Shown here: positions 48,501 to 59,944 of the stretch, in pieces
Layout: each line of letters begins with the position of its first letter
How positions within the stretch are numbered: position 1 is the first letter of the stretch
NCBI GenBank assembly: GCA_030144725.1
Contig: JASKMD010000030.1
Coordinates: 3,813,580-3,877,579 of the forward strand
Direction: 5' to 3'
DNA length: 64,000 nucleotides
DNA from: Haematococcus lacustris
Lineage: Eukaryota > Chlorophyta > Chlorophyceae > Chlamydomonadales > Haematococcaceae
The notes under the pieces: model-generated
What the model saw: only the letters and a program-made list of their open reading frames with translations
The model's database searches: none
What the model was told of the DNA's origin: nothing
Position numbers and translations under genes: made by a program

Positions 48501-51500
48501 AAACGCAAAGCCAAAGTAGGCCCCCTCACTAGGGGAGGTGGTTTGTCTCTATGAAGTTTTGTTCCCGTGCACTCCTGCCTTAGCTCTATTGCCTAATCCT
48601 GCATTGCCCTCGCGTGCTTTGCAGAGGGGGCTGTGCTTCAGCTGGACGTGTTGGCCGCTAAGGACAGCACCTTGCGCCAGCCTCGCAACAGCGTACTCAT
48701 GAGCGCCATGCAGAGCAGGTGCCAGGCACGGCAGTGAGGGGCATGCAGCCTCCATTCAACCTCTCCTGTGCTGCGTCCATCAGTGGGTCATCCGCCCGCC
48801 CGCCCGCCCGCCCGCCCGCCCGCCCGCCTGCCTGCCTGCCTGCCTGCCTGCCCCTTCCATCACCCACCGACTGCCTGCCTGTCTGGCTGCGCATCATCTA
48901 GCCATGTCCTCTCCCCACAGAGACGACACCCCACCCGCCCCTGGCTTTGGGGCGCTGACCCGACAGCTGGGCCTGCCTGACCCCGACCTGGACCAGGCCA
49001 GCTCCCTGCGGCCCCGCCTCCACCAGGTGCTGCACACAGCCACCTTTCACCCGCCCCCCTCCCCCCACCCCTCTCCCCTCCCTCAGCCTCATACCATGAG
49101 TCACACTACTTGCTGCCAATGAGCCATGAGGCTCCATGTCTGACACTGGCTGTGCTTTGAACAGGTAGTGCTGGCAACACGGCACAGTGCAGGGCTCAGT
49201 GTGCACCCGGGTGCCGACAGCCCTCATTCAGCAATGACGCAGTGTGGCCCACTGGCACAGCCTGACAGGTCCCTGCCCTGCTGCCTTGCTGCGGGACAAG
49301 CGCCCCGCTCACGATGCTTCATGGTCACCCCAACGCAACACCCTGCAGCACCCCTCTCATCAACACTGATGACTACATGTGGCAGGGCAAGGGCAGCCTT
49401 GCAGGACCCACACACACAACGGGTTGTGTTCTGTCTGAACGGAGTGACGCTCCCACACACTCCCTGTACAGCATACACACCTTCCACCTGCACTTCCGCA
49501 CACGCCTCCCACTCTCGCCTTCCACCCACACTACTGCCTGACCCCTGTGACAATGCCAAAGCCTGGGACTGGCAAAGCAGACATGCGCTGGTACCAGCTT
49601 GGTGTCAGCCCTGGCACGAATCACATGCCACAGGCACCTGCTCTCACTGAGCCTGGAGAGGGGTTCCTCGCAGGCCGCCTGCCGCCCCTTGTGCTGCATG
49701 ACCTGCGCTGCACTGCATACCTCCGTGCTGCAGCTGGGCTGCCCCCCACACGCACTCGGGCTAGCCTGCTCCTGCAGGTGGTGGTGGAGACAGCAGGGCA
49801 TGCGGAGGCAGGCCAGCCCAGCAGCCCGCAGGCACTGCTCAGAGGCCCGGGCGCTTATGACGTCACCTTCAGCGCTGTGCGCCCTGCTGCCCCGGCCTAC
49901 GACTTTGCCAGGTGTCATGCCGGGCAGCGGGCGCACATGCACAGTGGGCGCAGCGCCATGGCTGCTGTGTGCGCACATGTGGGGTCATGCTCAGGGCAAA
50001 GTGCAGCGGCTTGCTCCCTCACGCTTGTCGCAATGGCTAGGTCATACCCAAACCCACACCACCCTGTCCCTAGCCAGGATGTTCCTGACCCCCGCTGCAC
50101 TGTCACCCTGCGCCCACTCGCCCACTACATAACCCTAGGCACCACGCCACGTGGGGTCGCCCCTGCCACACCCTGCCCGCTGCCACCAGGCCACCAGCAG
50201 GTCACCAGGCTACCCCCTTGCTGAGCACCCCTGACCCCTGCTGTGAAATGCTGCAGCACTCATGCCCCTGGCCCTAGCCCACCCCGCCTGCCCTTCCACA
50301 CCCACCAACAGCACCACACCAGCTAGGCAGCCACCAACCACCCAGTCACCACCCACCCTCTCAGCCACCACCACTTCCAGCCACCAGCCAAACCCACCAC
50401 CAGCACCACACCAGCTAGGCAGCCACCAACCACCCAGTCACCACCCACCCTCTCAGCCACCACCCCATCCAGCCAACACCCAACCCCACCACCAGCACCA
50501 CACCAGCTAGGCAGCCACCTGTGGCGCAGGGCTGAGGGCCGCCACCCAGGGCCAGACCCGGCCTGCCTGGCTGAGGGCGACCGGCTGCTGCTCTCCCCCA
50601 ATGCTGACTACCTGCGGCCCCGGCCCCCCGCTGCCCTCATCCTGGGGCCTCACACCAGTGAGGCTCGGCGGGTGGAGGGCCAGCCTGAGCCAAACCTGTA
50701 CAGGCACGCGGTGTATGCCTCGGTCGACCTGGACATGGTGCGTGATAGTGCTCAACACATCCCTCATCACCCCTACAGGCAGTAGTTAACAATGCAAAGG
50801 CGAAATCAGGTACCCTCACTAGGGGTGGCGTTTTGCCTGTATGGAGGTCACACTCTGTATTCATAGGGTAAATATGATTCTTGGATAATGGCTCGTTAGC
50901 CAAGTCAGTGTGGCCATGGCACATCAGTCCACAAGGTGGTTGCCATTGGCGCCAGCAGCCAAGGTGCCAGGCAGCCAAGATGTCCCTGATGCTCTGATGC
51001 CCTGATGATGCACAGCACGAGGGAAAGCGAGGGAGCAGGGGTGCTCCTCTGTTGTTAGGAGGCAGGGGGCGACAGCAGCACTGGCACTGGTGGCCTGTGG
51101 TTGGGATGCAGAGAAGCCCCAGCCGCCTTGCCCCACCCTGGCTGCAGCCACCCTAGCCTGGGCATGCCTGGCTATCCCTTGTGCTGTCGACTAACTGCGC
51201 AATGCCAGCCCACCTGGTGAGATGCATACCCTGGGCTCCTCCCTGCCCTTACCTCACTGCCTTCATCTGCCTTCTGGAGGTGAGCCCAGCGGGCCTGTCC
51301 CCTGACTGTCACCCTCACGCAAACACCTCGTCTCCACCTCCCTACCTCTTGCCCGGCTGCCCTGCTGCCCTGCTGCCCTGCTGCCCTGGCCTGGCCATGC
51401 AGCTGCGCCCCGCAGCCCCTGCAGCCGTGGACTTCAGCAAGCAGGCGGGGCGGCCCAGCCCCACCCGGAGCCCCCCTCCCGTGGAGCACCACGTGGGAGC

Positions 51501-54500
51501 AGCAGCGCTCAGCCAGCTGGCCGGCTACCCCAGGGTGATGAGCGGCCTGGCTTTCGCCACCATGGCCCCACACCCCTCCCTGCTGCCCACATGTGAGGCG
51601 GACGGCATGACGCACTGCACCCCACCCTGCGGCAATGGGGGCTGAGCGCTGAGGCAGGAGAGGGTGGCCAGCTTCAGCAGGGGAGGGTGGCCTGCTCAGG
51701 CAGGCCGAGCATGGTGCGGAGCATGCTTGCATGGGGTTGGTGTCTCACTAGTGTGCACCAGTCTGGTACAGAGCCTGCTGAGGTGCAGCAAAATTCTTGC
51801 ACTGCACACCAGCAGCCCCTGTTTCATCCGCCAGCCAGCCTCTGTTGAACCTGTCTACCACGCAGCATCTGGCACTGGAGGGGATGCTGTCCAACCCATT
51901 GCACACAGCAGCTGCTGCTGCTGCTGCTGCTGCTACACCCAGGTCCTCAGCTTGAGGGAGACCGCCTAGAGCTGCAGCCTGAGGCTGCATTCAATGCCAC
52001 ACGGCGCCGTCCCCAGGGCATGCCAGCCCTGGCCCTGCAGGCGGGGCACCTTGACGCCACAAGACTGCAGCAGGGTGCGGCAACCACCAGACTGCAGCAG
52101 GGTGCAGCTGCTTGCCTACACAAAGCTGCCTCAACAAAGGCTGCCGCTGCCACTGCTGTCACCTCTTCCACCATTACTGCTGCTGTTGCTGCCATATGTC
52201 TGCGCGATATGCTGTTCAGCCCAGTACGATGTGGGCATGCAGGGCAGAGTAGAGCAGAGCAGGCTACTCAAGCTCAGGCACTGGTGCCTTCACAAGCTAC
52301 GCTCACGTGCCTCTGCTGCTGGCGTCCTTCACTTTATGGTAGCGCTGCCATGCGTGTGCACTAGGGCTGCCTTGCTTTGCCCCTTGCCCCAGGCGATGCC
52401 GAGCTCACTGCCTGGCTGGACTACCAGCCCCACCTGCACCTGGTCAAGCCGGCGGTCCCTCCTGCACCAGACATGGCCAGGGCCCTGTCCCGCCCTGCAG
52501 CCGCGGCAGCCAACCCAGACGCCGCCCCCTCTGCTGCGGCTGACCTCGATGCAGGCGTGTACTATGTGCAACACACCCAGGTGAGCGCATGGTGGCACCA
52601 GCAGCCCTGCCATAGCCCTGCCAGAACCCTCAACAACCCTGCCTTAGCCGTGCCAGTCCTGCCATAGCCCTCCACAACCCTGCAGCAGCCCTGCCAGCCA
52701 TTGCGCAGCTGCCGAGCGTCCTAGTGGCTGGGCAGCTAGCGTGCACTGTGACAGGTGTAGAGCATGGCACTGCCTACTAGCAGCACCTCCAGCACAGCCC
52801 AGCCGTTAGGCTTGCACACAGCAAGCCAGGTAGGGGCCACTCAGGCCATGTGACCATGAGTCGTCATTGTTGCTGACAGCAGGGTGTGTGTTGTGGTGTG
52901 TGTGTGTGGGGCCTGTGAGCAGGTGCACCCTGATCCCCGCACCACCACCTTCACCTCCACGGCTGCCGCCCGCTTCCCTGCCCCCACCGACTGCGACGAA
53001 GGCAACAGCCTGATGCTGCAGCCCCAGCAGCCACAGGGCTGGCGGCCCCCTGTGCAGCAGGACCCTGCCCGCCAGCCCTTCACCCTCACACAGGGTGGGT
53101 ACCCAGGGAAGCCGGAGCAGCCTGATCGCCGTGGCCAGTCTGGCATCACCTGGGCAACACCTGGCTGAGCAGGGGCCAAGGACAAGGCTGTGTCTACCAT
53201 GTGGGCCCTGGCCTATAGCTACTGCCTGCCAGACCCGCACTCACACTCGACACCTGATCCAGGCCCCTGTTGCGATGCCACCTGCTGCGCATGCTGACCT
53301 CCACCACACCACCCTCACCGTCACCCTCATCACTGTTTAGGCCCCTTATACCGACAACCCAACCCAACCCAAGCCTTCACACACAGCACCCAAATATTGC
53401 ATCGAAGCTGCAGCAGGGCAGGCCATATGCTGCTGTCTCCCAGGTCAGATGTGAGGTCCTAGGGGAGACCAGGGGTGCGATGCGTGTGGGCCAGGGGCGG
53501 GGGGCTGGGTGGAGCCCTGCGATGCTCCCACCATTCCACAATGCCTGGCCTAGGGTTAGGTCCAACTGTGACCCTGGCCCAACCCATGCAACATCCTTGC
53601 TGACGTGCTGGGTAATGGGACCAGGGCAGGGCCTCATTGGTCCAGGAGGGGTTGCTGGATGGAACCTCGTGTTCCTTGGCTCTTGAACCATGGCGCCGTT
53701 TGGGGAGGAACCACCACCAGCTGCATGCTGCACCCTTTCCTGACACCTCTTAACCACGTCCCTCTGCTCAGCAGTGGTGGGGTTGCTCCTAGGGAGCCTT
53801 AACCAGCACCATAGGCTGGGTGCCTGATGGCGACAGGATGCCACAGCTCAGCACCTGCCTCGTCACCCCAGCGGGCAAAAAGTACCAACGCAAAGGCAGG
53901 ATTAGTCCCCGTCACTAGGGATGGTTTTTTGTCTGTATGGCTTTTTGTTTCCATGCACATGGCATGGACGCCTTCTATCTACATTGCTGCCTGACCCCTG
54001 TGCCAGGGCTACGGTTTAGAGTTGGCACGACAAACATACAGTAATTGTAAGCTTATGACAGCTCAAAGGGGGCACACACTACTGTGCCGCAAGCTGCTGC
54101 CACGGCTGCTGCGCCTTGGGCAGGCAGTCTCGCAGCTGCTTGTAGCCCAGGCCTGGGTACACCTTGCTCTTGGCTTACAGCCTTGCCTGGTTTGACCACG
54201 AGCATAGCTCCAGCGGGCGCCACTCGCTCCCCCAATGCACTGCATGTTCAATGCTGCATCGCAGTCCCTGTCCAGCCATTTGCCAGGCTGGGGTGCTGGC
54301 TTGGCTTTGGCAGCCTTGGTGCCCTTGCCTTAGCCTGTGCCCTTGGTGGCCTACTGGGAGGCGGGTGACTTACCACACAGCAGCCGGCCCGCGCAACTCA
54401 GTGCGTCGAACCAACTGCGCGTGATGCAGTGCAGTACCCGAAGCCACAGCCACCAGTTTGCCTCCATCACATCCGCTGCTGAGCAGAGGGCACAATGGCT

Positions 54501-56182
54501 GCAGGGGGTGCTGGGCCCACACAGGCTCTATGCTTGCCAGGCCCAGGTCCTCCATGCACACCATCTGGCAGGCTCCATGCTGGCTGGCTGACTGCCAATG
54601 TTGACGTTGCCATGGTGAGCAGCTGCCCTCCTGCCTTTCGCAGGACGCTGGATGCCAGCTGTGGTGGACACTGACACCGGCAACCAGCTATACCTGCACA
54701 CCAGTGTGGACGACTTGGCGCACAGCAGCCGACCCACACGGCCTAATGCACCTAGCCTGGCCTTTGGAGAAGCCAACCGCTTTGAACAGGCGCGCATGCC
54801 ATGCTGGGGTCGACAGCTGGGGTGTGCTTGGCTGTGTCAAGCAGGCCGAAAAAGGTGCATGCCACGTTGGCAGTGCTCCTGTAAGAGTATGTCAGCGTGA
54901 GGCTAGGTCTACACTATTGAGCAGTGTGTCACCATCTTGCATCTTGCTGCCACCACTGCACTTCAACTGCTGCATGAGGCGGCTGTGGCGGCTCAACACT
55001 GACTGCTGGAACTCAAATGCCAGACCGAATGGGAAGCAGCTGGCCAGCTGGGGCTTCACAGTGATGAGTGAAGTATTGCCATGCACGCATCTGGTGCCCC
55101 ATGCACTGTTCAGGTGTTAAAGCCTAATGAGAACCTAACGGCCCCGATCAGCACGCAGCCCACCTCCGTGCAGAACATCGAGACGGCGCTGATGGCGCAA
55201 CCACCCAGCAACCAGGCAAGCTCACCAGGCCTGCTACGGGGGCAGGGGCAGTCCGGTGCCCTGGTCTTGCTGGGGCATGTCCGCCCTGCGCCTTGTGCCC
55301 TGCAGTGCCTCTCTTTGGTGTGTGTTTACGTAGCGGTACATGACCTTGCATGGTACCAGCTGGCCACAGGATGCGCCACATGTCATGTGCACTGATGCTG
55401 AGCACCTCCTGCTCCCAGTGCCCCTGCTGGCCCCATGCTGCTGCTCCTGATGCTGGCCCTGCTGCGCCGGCGGATGTGGCTGCTGATGGCCTTCTCGATG
55501 CCTTGGCTGGGTGGCTGGCTGCCATGATTGTCGTTGACCAGGCCAGGCATTGCTGCAGGGCCTGGAGCTCATCCGGCAGGCCCCGCACGATCCTCGGGTC
55601 CAAGCCCTGCGCCGCCGCGACCGCGTGTGGAGCCGTCTCTACGCCCGCGCCCTGCAGGAGCAGCCCCGTGCTCCGCCCAACCCGCAGGAGCAGCAGCGCG
55701 CAGCTGCGGCTGCGGAGCGGGCTGCGCTGCCGCATGCCTCGAGTCACCCCACTGCGGCTGGCAGACAAGACATGGCCAGCAAGGCCCTGCTAGCCCCGAG
55801 TGGCCCGCGGGACGAAGCTGTCCTCCGCAGCCTGATTGCAGAGCAGGCAGCACTGCAGCCCCAGCCCGTGGCAAGCCCCCCGCCAGTGCACCAGCACCGG
55901 GGCGGGGCCTTCCATGTAGTGCCAGCTCCAAGTACAGGACAGGGCGTGGCGCACAGGCGGGCATCACTTCCAGGCGTGCTGGGCGCTCCCTTGCCGGCTG
56001 CCAGCAAGCCTGCCTGTGCAGCTGGTGGTGGTGACAGCGCCAGCCCTCCACACCAGTTGCTAACAGTAGCTGTGGCTGGCAGCCAGAGCGAGGCAGCCCC
56101 GCACCATGCCCTCACATCCAACACAGCAAAGACCGCACGGCAGAGGAAGAGAATGGGGCCGCCAACGCTTGCAAGCCAGTGA
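42555..56182 (+). CDS. Sperm-tail PG-rich repeat (STPGR) flagellar-type protein, about 20 exons, 5' partial
   Basis: Placed exons: 42555-42705, 43247-43564, 44478-44665, c. 45100-46444, 46745-46873, 47353-47600, 47842-47932, 48039-48067, 48625-48718, 48921-49026, 49165-49268, 49609-49911, 50515-50737, 51403-51534, 51951-52074, 52393-52580, 52923-53094, c. 54637 on, 55114-55215, 55559-56182. Most junction phases agree. STPGR-type repeats recur: 'REPGPGAYASVRV', 'PALGPGAYKVT', 'LLRGPGAYDVTFSAV', 'GPDTAYNVQDG', 'RPNAPSLAFGEANRFEQ', 'DAGVYYVQ'. Such proteins are axoneme or flagellum associated, often microtubule inner proteins (family knowledge). One intron (55216 on) uses a GC donor (CAG|GCAAG). 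Joins at 42705/43247, 44665/45100 and after 54.85 kb are unresolved, so extra exons are missing there. Introns carry minisatellites and several element tails. The start codon was not found. Confidence 0.75.
43930..44240. repeat. GGCTGAGGCGGGGCTGGCTGAGGGG minisatellite, about 12 units
   Basis: Roughly 25-bp units with GGGG/GCGGGG variants, in the STPG-gene intron 43565-44477; the sense strand is G-rich. Confidence 0.9.
46490..46605 (-). mobile_element. Terminal fragment of element tail type 1 in STPG-gene intron
   Basis: Reverse complement of the tail end: 'CCGTCACTAGGGGCGGTGCT', 'CATGCACATGGCATGGGCGC'. Only the last 110 bases of the element are present. Confidence 0.6.
48503..48590 (-). mobile_element. 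Terminal fragment of element tail type 1 in STPG-gene intron
   Basis: 'AACGCAAAGCCAAAGTAGGC' then 'CCCCCTCACTAGGGGAGGTG'; minus orientation, hairpin core intact. Confidence 0.6.
48792..48852. repeat. (CCCG)n to (CCTG)n composite tetranucleotide array
   Basis: About nine CCCG units switch cleanly to about six CCTG units near 48827, in the STPG intron 48719-48920. Confidence 0.93.
50309..50514. repeat. 88-bp tandem duplication carrying a splice acceptor
   Basis: The block containing 'CACCAGCTAGGCAGCCACC' recurs at about 50315, 50403 and 50501; the third copy is the acceptor of the exon starting at 50515. Confidence 0.88.
50788..50870 (-). mobile_element. Terminal fragment of element tail type 1 in STPG-gene intron
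   Basis: 'AATGCAAAGGCGAAATCAGG' then 'TACCCTCACTAGGGGTGGCG'; minus orientation, third such fragment within this gene. Confidence 0.6.
52866..53905 (+). repeat. Source-side copy of the block duplicated at 5640-6680
   Basis: Contains the STPG exon 52923-53094 with its flanking intron and the outer part of an element tail. Because the exon is in phase with its neighbours here, this is the likely parental copy. Confidence 0.8.
53830..54365 (-). mobile_element. Fanzor/TnpB-like C-terminal remnant with tail type 1
   Basis: Minus strand: 'KPAPQPGKWLDRDCDAALNM' around 54320-54255 (RDCNAALN reads RDCDAALN), then frameshifts, a degraded 'GLGYKxxRD' end, stop, and the full tail down to 53830. Lies in the STPG intron before the exon at about 54637, antisense to the gene. 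Confidence 0.7.
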
Positions 56183-56479
56183 ACTCGTTTAAGAAGCGCT
56201 GACGTGCAACATACTGCAGAAAAGGATTGCCCATGACAAGAAGAGGCAATGGCATGCGGGGATGGCATGCCACTGCAGGGTCCCTGCCGGCTTAGCAGTA
56301 CGCTGGCAGCAATGGCAGGCCTGAACTGGCGCTGATGCGAGTTGTGAGTCCATTGTCACAACCCTGCCAGCGGGCGTTGGATGGGCTGGGTGTTGGGGCT
56401 GGCGGATTTATGCAGTGCATGGCTGTGCAAAGTTCGTCAAAATCCTTGTAAGCCTTTAATGATGGAAGCAGTGACACGC
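56183..56479. other. 3' flank of the STPG gene
   Basis: No gene; presumed 3' UTR and spacer before element debris. Confidence 0.35.
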
Positions 56480-57180
56480 TGATCCAACCCTCTTGTCCCT
56501 CACTAGGGCCTCCATTTGAGCCGGATCAGAAGTACCCACTAGGTGCCACTAGCAGCCACTAACTAGATCCGACTCAAACAGTGTTATTGGGCTGTGTGGA
56601 GTAAACCCAGTGCACATGGCACATGAGCCGCCTACCACCTACACTACTGCCTGACCCGAGGGCTATGATGTAGAGTTGGCATGACAAAACATGCACTAAT
56701 TGTAAGCTGATGACAGCTCAACAAAGGGGGCACACACTACTGTGCCTCAGCAGGCTGCTGCTGCTGCTCCTGGGCCTTGGGGGGCTTGTCTCGCACCCGC
56801 TTGTAGCCCAGGCCAGGGCCCTCCTTGCCCTTGGCTGGCAGAGCTCCCTGGTCTGGCCAGTAGCACAGCTCCAGCGGCCGCCACCTGCTCTCCCCAATGC
56901 GCTGCATGTTCAATGCTGCATTGCAGTCCCTGTCCAGCCACCTGCCTGGCTGTGGTGCTGGCTTTGCCTTGGCAGCCTTGCCCTTGCCCTTGCCCTTGGT
57001 GGGCTCAGCTGCCGGCTTGCTGCGCTTGGCTGGAGGGGGAGTGCTGGGCCCTGGCTCTGAGGCTGCTGGCTGTGTGGCTTCCTGGCTGCTGCGTGGGGCC
57101 TGTGGGGGCTTGCGGGGGGCCACTACCGGGCATCACATCAGGCCCCGCACTGGCTGGCCACGCTGATCCAGTCTGCTGCC
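56480..57180 (-). pseudogene. Fanzor/TnpB-like C-terminal region, variant A, with tail type 1
   Basis: Best copy of the C-terminal part. Minus-strand order: VRGLM, then a TGA where variant B (8.07 kb) has Trp, then 'CPVVAPRKPPQAPRSSQEAT', a Lys/Pro linker 'PTKGKGKGKAAKAKPAPQPG', 'RWLDRDCNAALNMQRIGESR', 'WRPLELCYWPDQGALPAKGK' and PAEAQ-stop at 56737. DRDCNAALN matches the RuvC-III plus helix signature of TnpB/Fanzor proteins; the Asp of D-C-N is the presumptive metal ligand. No CxxC zinc ribbon is intact. The tail (56736-56480) is the reverse complement of 39200-39470. The nonsense codon and lack of any upstream core make this a fragment, not a gene. Confidence 0.65.
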
Positions 57181-58170
57181 AAGCCAAGACACTGTTTAGC
57201 TGCTGCGGCAGGGTTACACCTCATTTTACCACACTGCTTTGCGTCTCATCTGAGCAAGGCCCCTGGGCCTGTCCGTGCCGATGCCTTGCCAGGTTAAGGA
57301 AAAGTTCTCACAGCCATGCAGGCTCATGGCCAGGGGTTAGGGCTATCGCACACAGTGCACAAAACATATGGCAAGCAAGGCAGGGATGCCATGATGGTAC
57401 AACAAGTGAGAAATGCATGGCACACTCTCACCCATGCACCACATGACCTGCTGCCCCTCCACCCACATCTCTTCCACAACCCCTTGCTGATCCATACCTT
57501 GACTCACTGCCGCCACCCTGCATGCCATAGTGCATATAGAGCATTGGATGCTGCAGGTTGAGGGGAGAGAGCATGAGTGTAAAACTCCCAACTGCAATGG
57601 GACACCCTTATCATTGCTGCCATGCTATCACAGTTGCTGGCCTTCTTATGAATCATCATCTGCTTGGGGTTGCACGCTCCCTAAGGGCAAGAGAGGGTTG
57701 GGGTTAAGTCGTGTCATTGCCGCAGTGTTAGGCCAGTTGCATGACAAGCATAGAAAGAGCCGTCAGCGGCCCTCCAAAGACCCCGAAGAGCCCGGGCAAG
57801 ACGAAGTGTTCCAGCACTGACCGCTGTGTGATACCACTGACATGCTGGCTGGCAGGGCGGCGACCGCAACTCCGCGACTCACACCCTCACACGTACAACA
57901 GAATCCTGTCAAAAAACTCACAACAATTCTGACAAGTTTCCCTGTATCCTGATCATCTGACAGTTGCGGCACTCGGCGTGAGTTTTCCTCTTAGCAAGCA
58001 AGACACCCCGCACGGGGGGCTCTTTCGGCAGCGGATGCAGTGCTACCCTTCACTTAGCGTTCACCAGTCTCGGGCCTGGCACGCGTGGATCGATAGGACG
58101 TGATGATGGATTCCAGACAACTCCCTCGGATCGCATAACGAAGCCTTACAGCCCGTACTGGCTCCGTAGG
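57181..58170. other. Intergenic region with one possible terminal exon
   Basis: 57726-57820 follows a good acceptor (TTGCCGCAG) and reads a basic end 'DKHRKSRQRPSKDPEEPGQD' followed by EVFQH-stop. It could be the last exon of a small plus-strand gene or debris. 57821-58170 is AT-richer and is the likely promoter of the gene at 58171. Confidence 0.35.
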
Positions 58171-59944
58171 ATGACACAGACGATCTCCGCGCTGCTGGAA
58201 GGGTTTGCGGGGTTTTTTCGGGAACGGGGCAGCGGCCTTGTGTGGGGAGCCAGCGCTGGGTGGGGGCCTGCTGGCCAGGCAGCCAAGCCAGTGCACCTGC
58301 TATCCCCCTCAGGCAGCGCGAGGTCTGGTCTAGCAGGCGCCTTGGAACCTTGCGGTGATGCCTGCACCCAGGCCAGTGGCGCAGAGGGGGCAGCGGCAGA
58401 GCAGGCAGAGCAGGAGGAGCAGGGCGAGCCTCCCGCCAGCTATGCTGCTCGCGCCCGTGCCGGCCTGACCCAAATGCGGCATGCGCTGCACGATACGCCC
58501 GACGTGGCAGCCACCCTAGCAGGTGTGCTGGCTGAGTGCCCTGGGGGGTGCCTGCGGGGGTGGCACCATAGTGCTAGGCCAGCTGTGCGCATGGGCCAGG
58601 CAGGGGTGGCCGGTGAGGGTGGGTGTGAGTGTGAGTGTGTGAGTGTGCGTTTGTGAGTGTGAGTGTGTGTGTGTTCAGGTATGGTTGAGCCTCCTTCCCA
58701 GATAGTGTGCTGCCTGCAGAGCCTGCTACCGACATGGTGCTCTTGCTGTTCTGCACCTGACTTGGCCACGCCTGGGGAATTGCACGCTGGGGAGCCTGAG
58801 TTGCTGTGGCTACAGCAGCTGCCTGCCTTGCACTGGGAGCTGCTGAGGATGGCTTCTCAATATCAGCAGTAGGCAGCTGCCAGCATGGTGGATGTGCTGG
58901 TTTGGCAAGGTCTAGGAGGATGCCAGTGACAGCCCTGCCAGCAGTCCTAAGTAGCTTCAGTAGCGGGTTGCCCCTGTACCACCCCTTTGAAGGCACCATC
59001 ATGGGAAAGAGCTACGGCCACCGCTGCAGCCCCAACCCGGTGCTGGAGCCCCCCCCGGCTTCCCTGGCTGCCCGCGTGCGCGACGCTTGTGAACATCACC
59101 GCCGGCGCAGCAGCTCGGCCAGCCAGGCTGGGGGCTGGGGCCTGCGGCCACTGGGTGGGTCAGCAGATGAGCTGGTAGGCCTTGCTGACGGCCCTGCCTC
59201 AAGCCCTGGGCCACCCTGGAGCCCTGGGTGGGGGGGCCGGGGGGGCTGGCCGGGGCTGCGCCCACAAGCTTCGCTGGGCACCTCTGCGCCAGTTGCAGGT
59301 GCGTGTGCCACCACCTTCCCTCCAGCTGCCAGGCAGCAGCTGCCTAGAAGCTGCCAGCTATGGTCAGGGCCAGTGCCTGTGCAAGCTGCCAGCTAAGCTG
59401 CATGGAATAGGTGGAAGGACGCCACATGGGCCAGACAGAGCATGTCCAGCATAGCTTCAGTAGGCAGGGCAAGGGGCCATGTCACGGCCACCAGGGTCCA
59501 GGTGCGGAGGCTGGGAGGTTTCGCTGCTGGATGCCCTGCATCATCATGCGATTAGGCATGTGGCCATCCTCAACATCCATTGCAGTGCATGGCTGCTGCT
59601 GCTGCTGCTGCTGCTGCTTTAACCTGCTGCCGTGCCCTGAGCCCCTGAAGGAGGCTCTGCCCCATTGTGGTGCGGCCTGTGTGGTCACCAGGGTGACCCA
59701 GCAGTGGTGCGGTGCCTGCTGTATGCCAGGCTGGCTGGGCTGCTCCCTGGACAGTGTGCTGGGCACTGAGGTGCTCGAGGACGAGCCCGGCAGCGCCTCA
59801 GCCGCTGTGGCTCACGGCCTGACGGGCAGCCAGGCGCTGGCAGCCAACCTGCGCCAGGCCCGGCAGGTGTGGCGCCACCCGCATGATGCCGCAGTGGAGG
59901 CGGCGGGCCGCATGTTTGGCAAGGCTAACTATGGCCATGCTTGA
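58171..59944 (+). CDS. Unidentified multi-exon protein
   Basis: Exons 58171-58522, 58679-58868 and 58961-59174 join in phase; a last exon ending at 59944 starts somewhere between 59600 and 59640. I do not recognise the family. Visible: a short N-terminal helix 'TQTISALLEGFAGFFRERG', an acidic Glu/Ala-rich stretch (AAAEQAEQEEQGE), 'ARAGLTQMRHALHDTPDVAA', a Leu-rich helix 'LLWLQQLPALHWELLRMASQ', a conserved-looking block 'LPLYHPFEGTIMGKSYGHRC' with 'SPNPVLEPPPASLAARVRDA', and a C-terminal helix 'TGSQALAANLRQARQVWRHP'. Introns include a TG-rich stretch (58620-58672) and a CTG tract (59593-59618). Coding potential is supported by phase agreement, but no function can be given. Confidence 0.5.
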
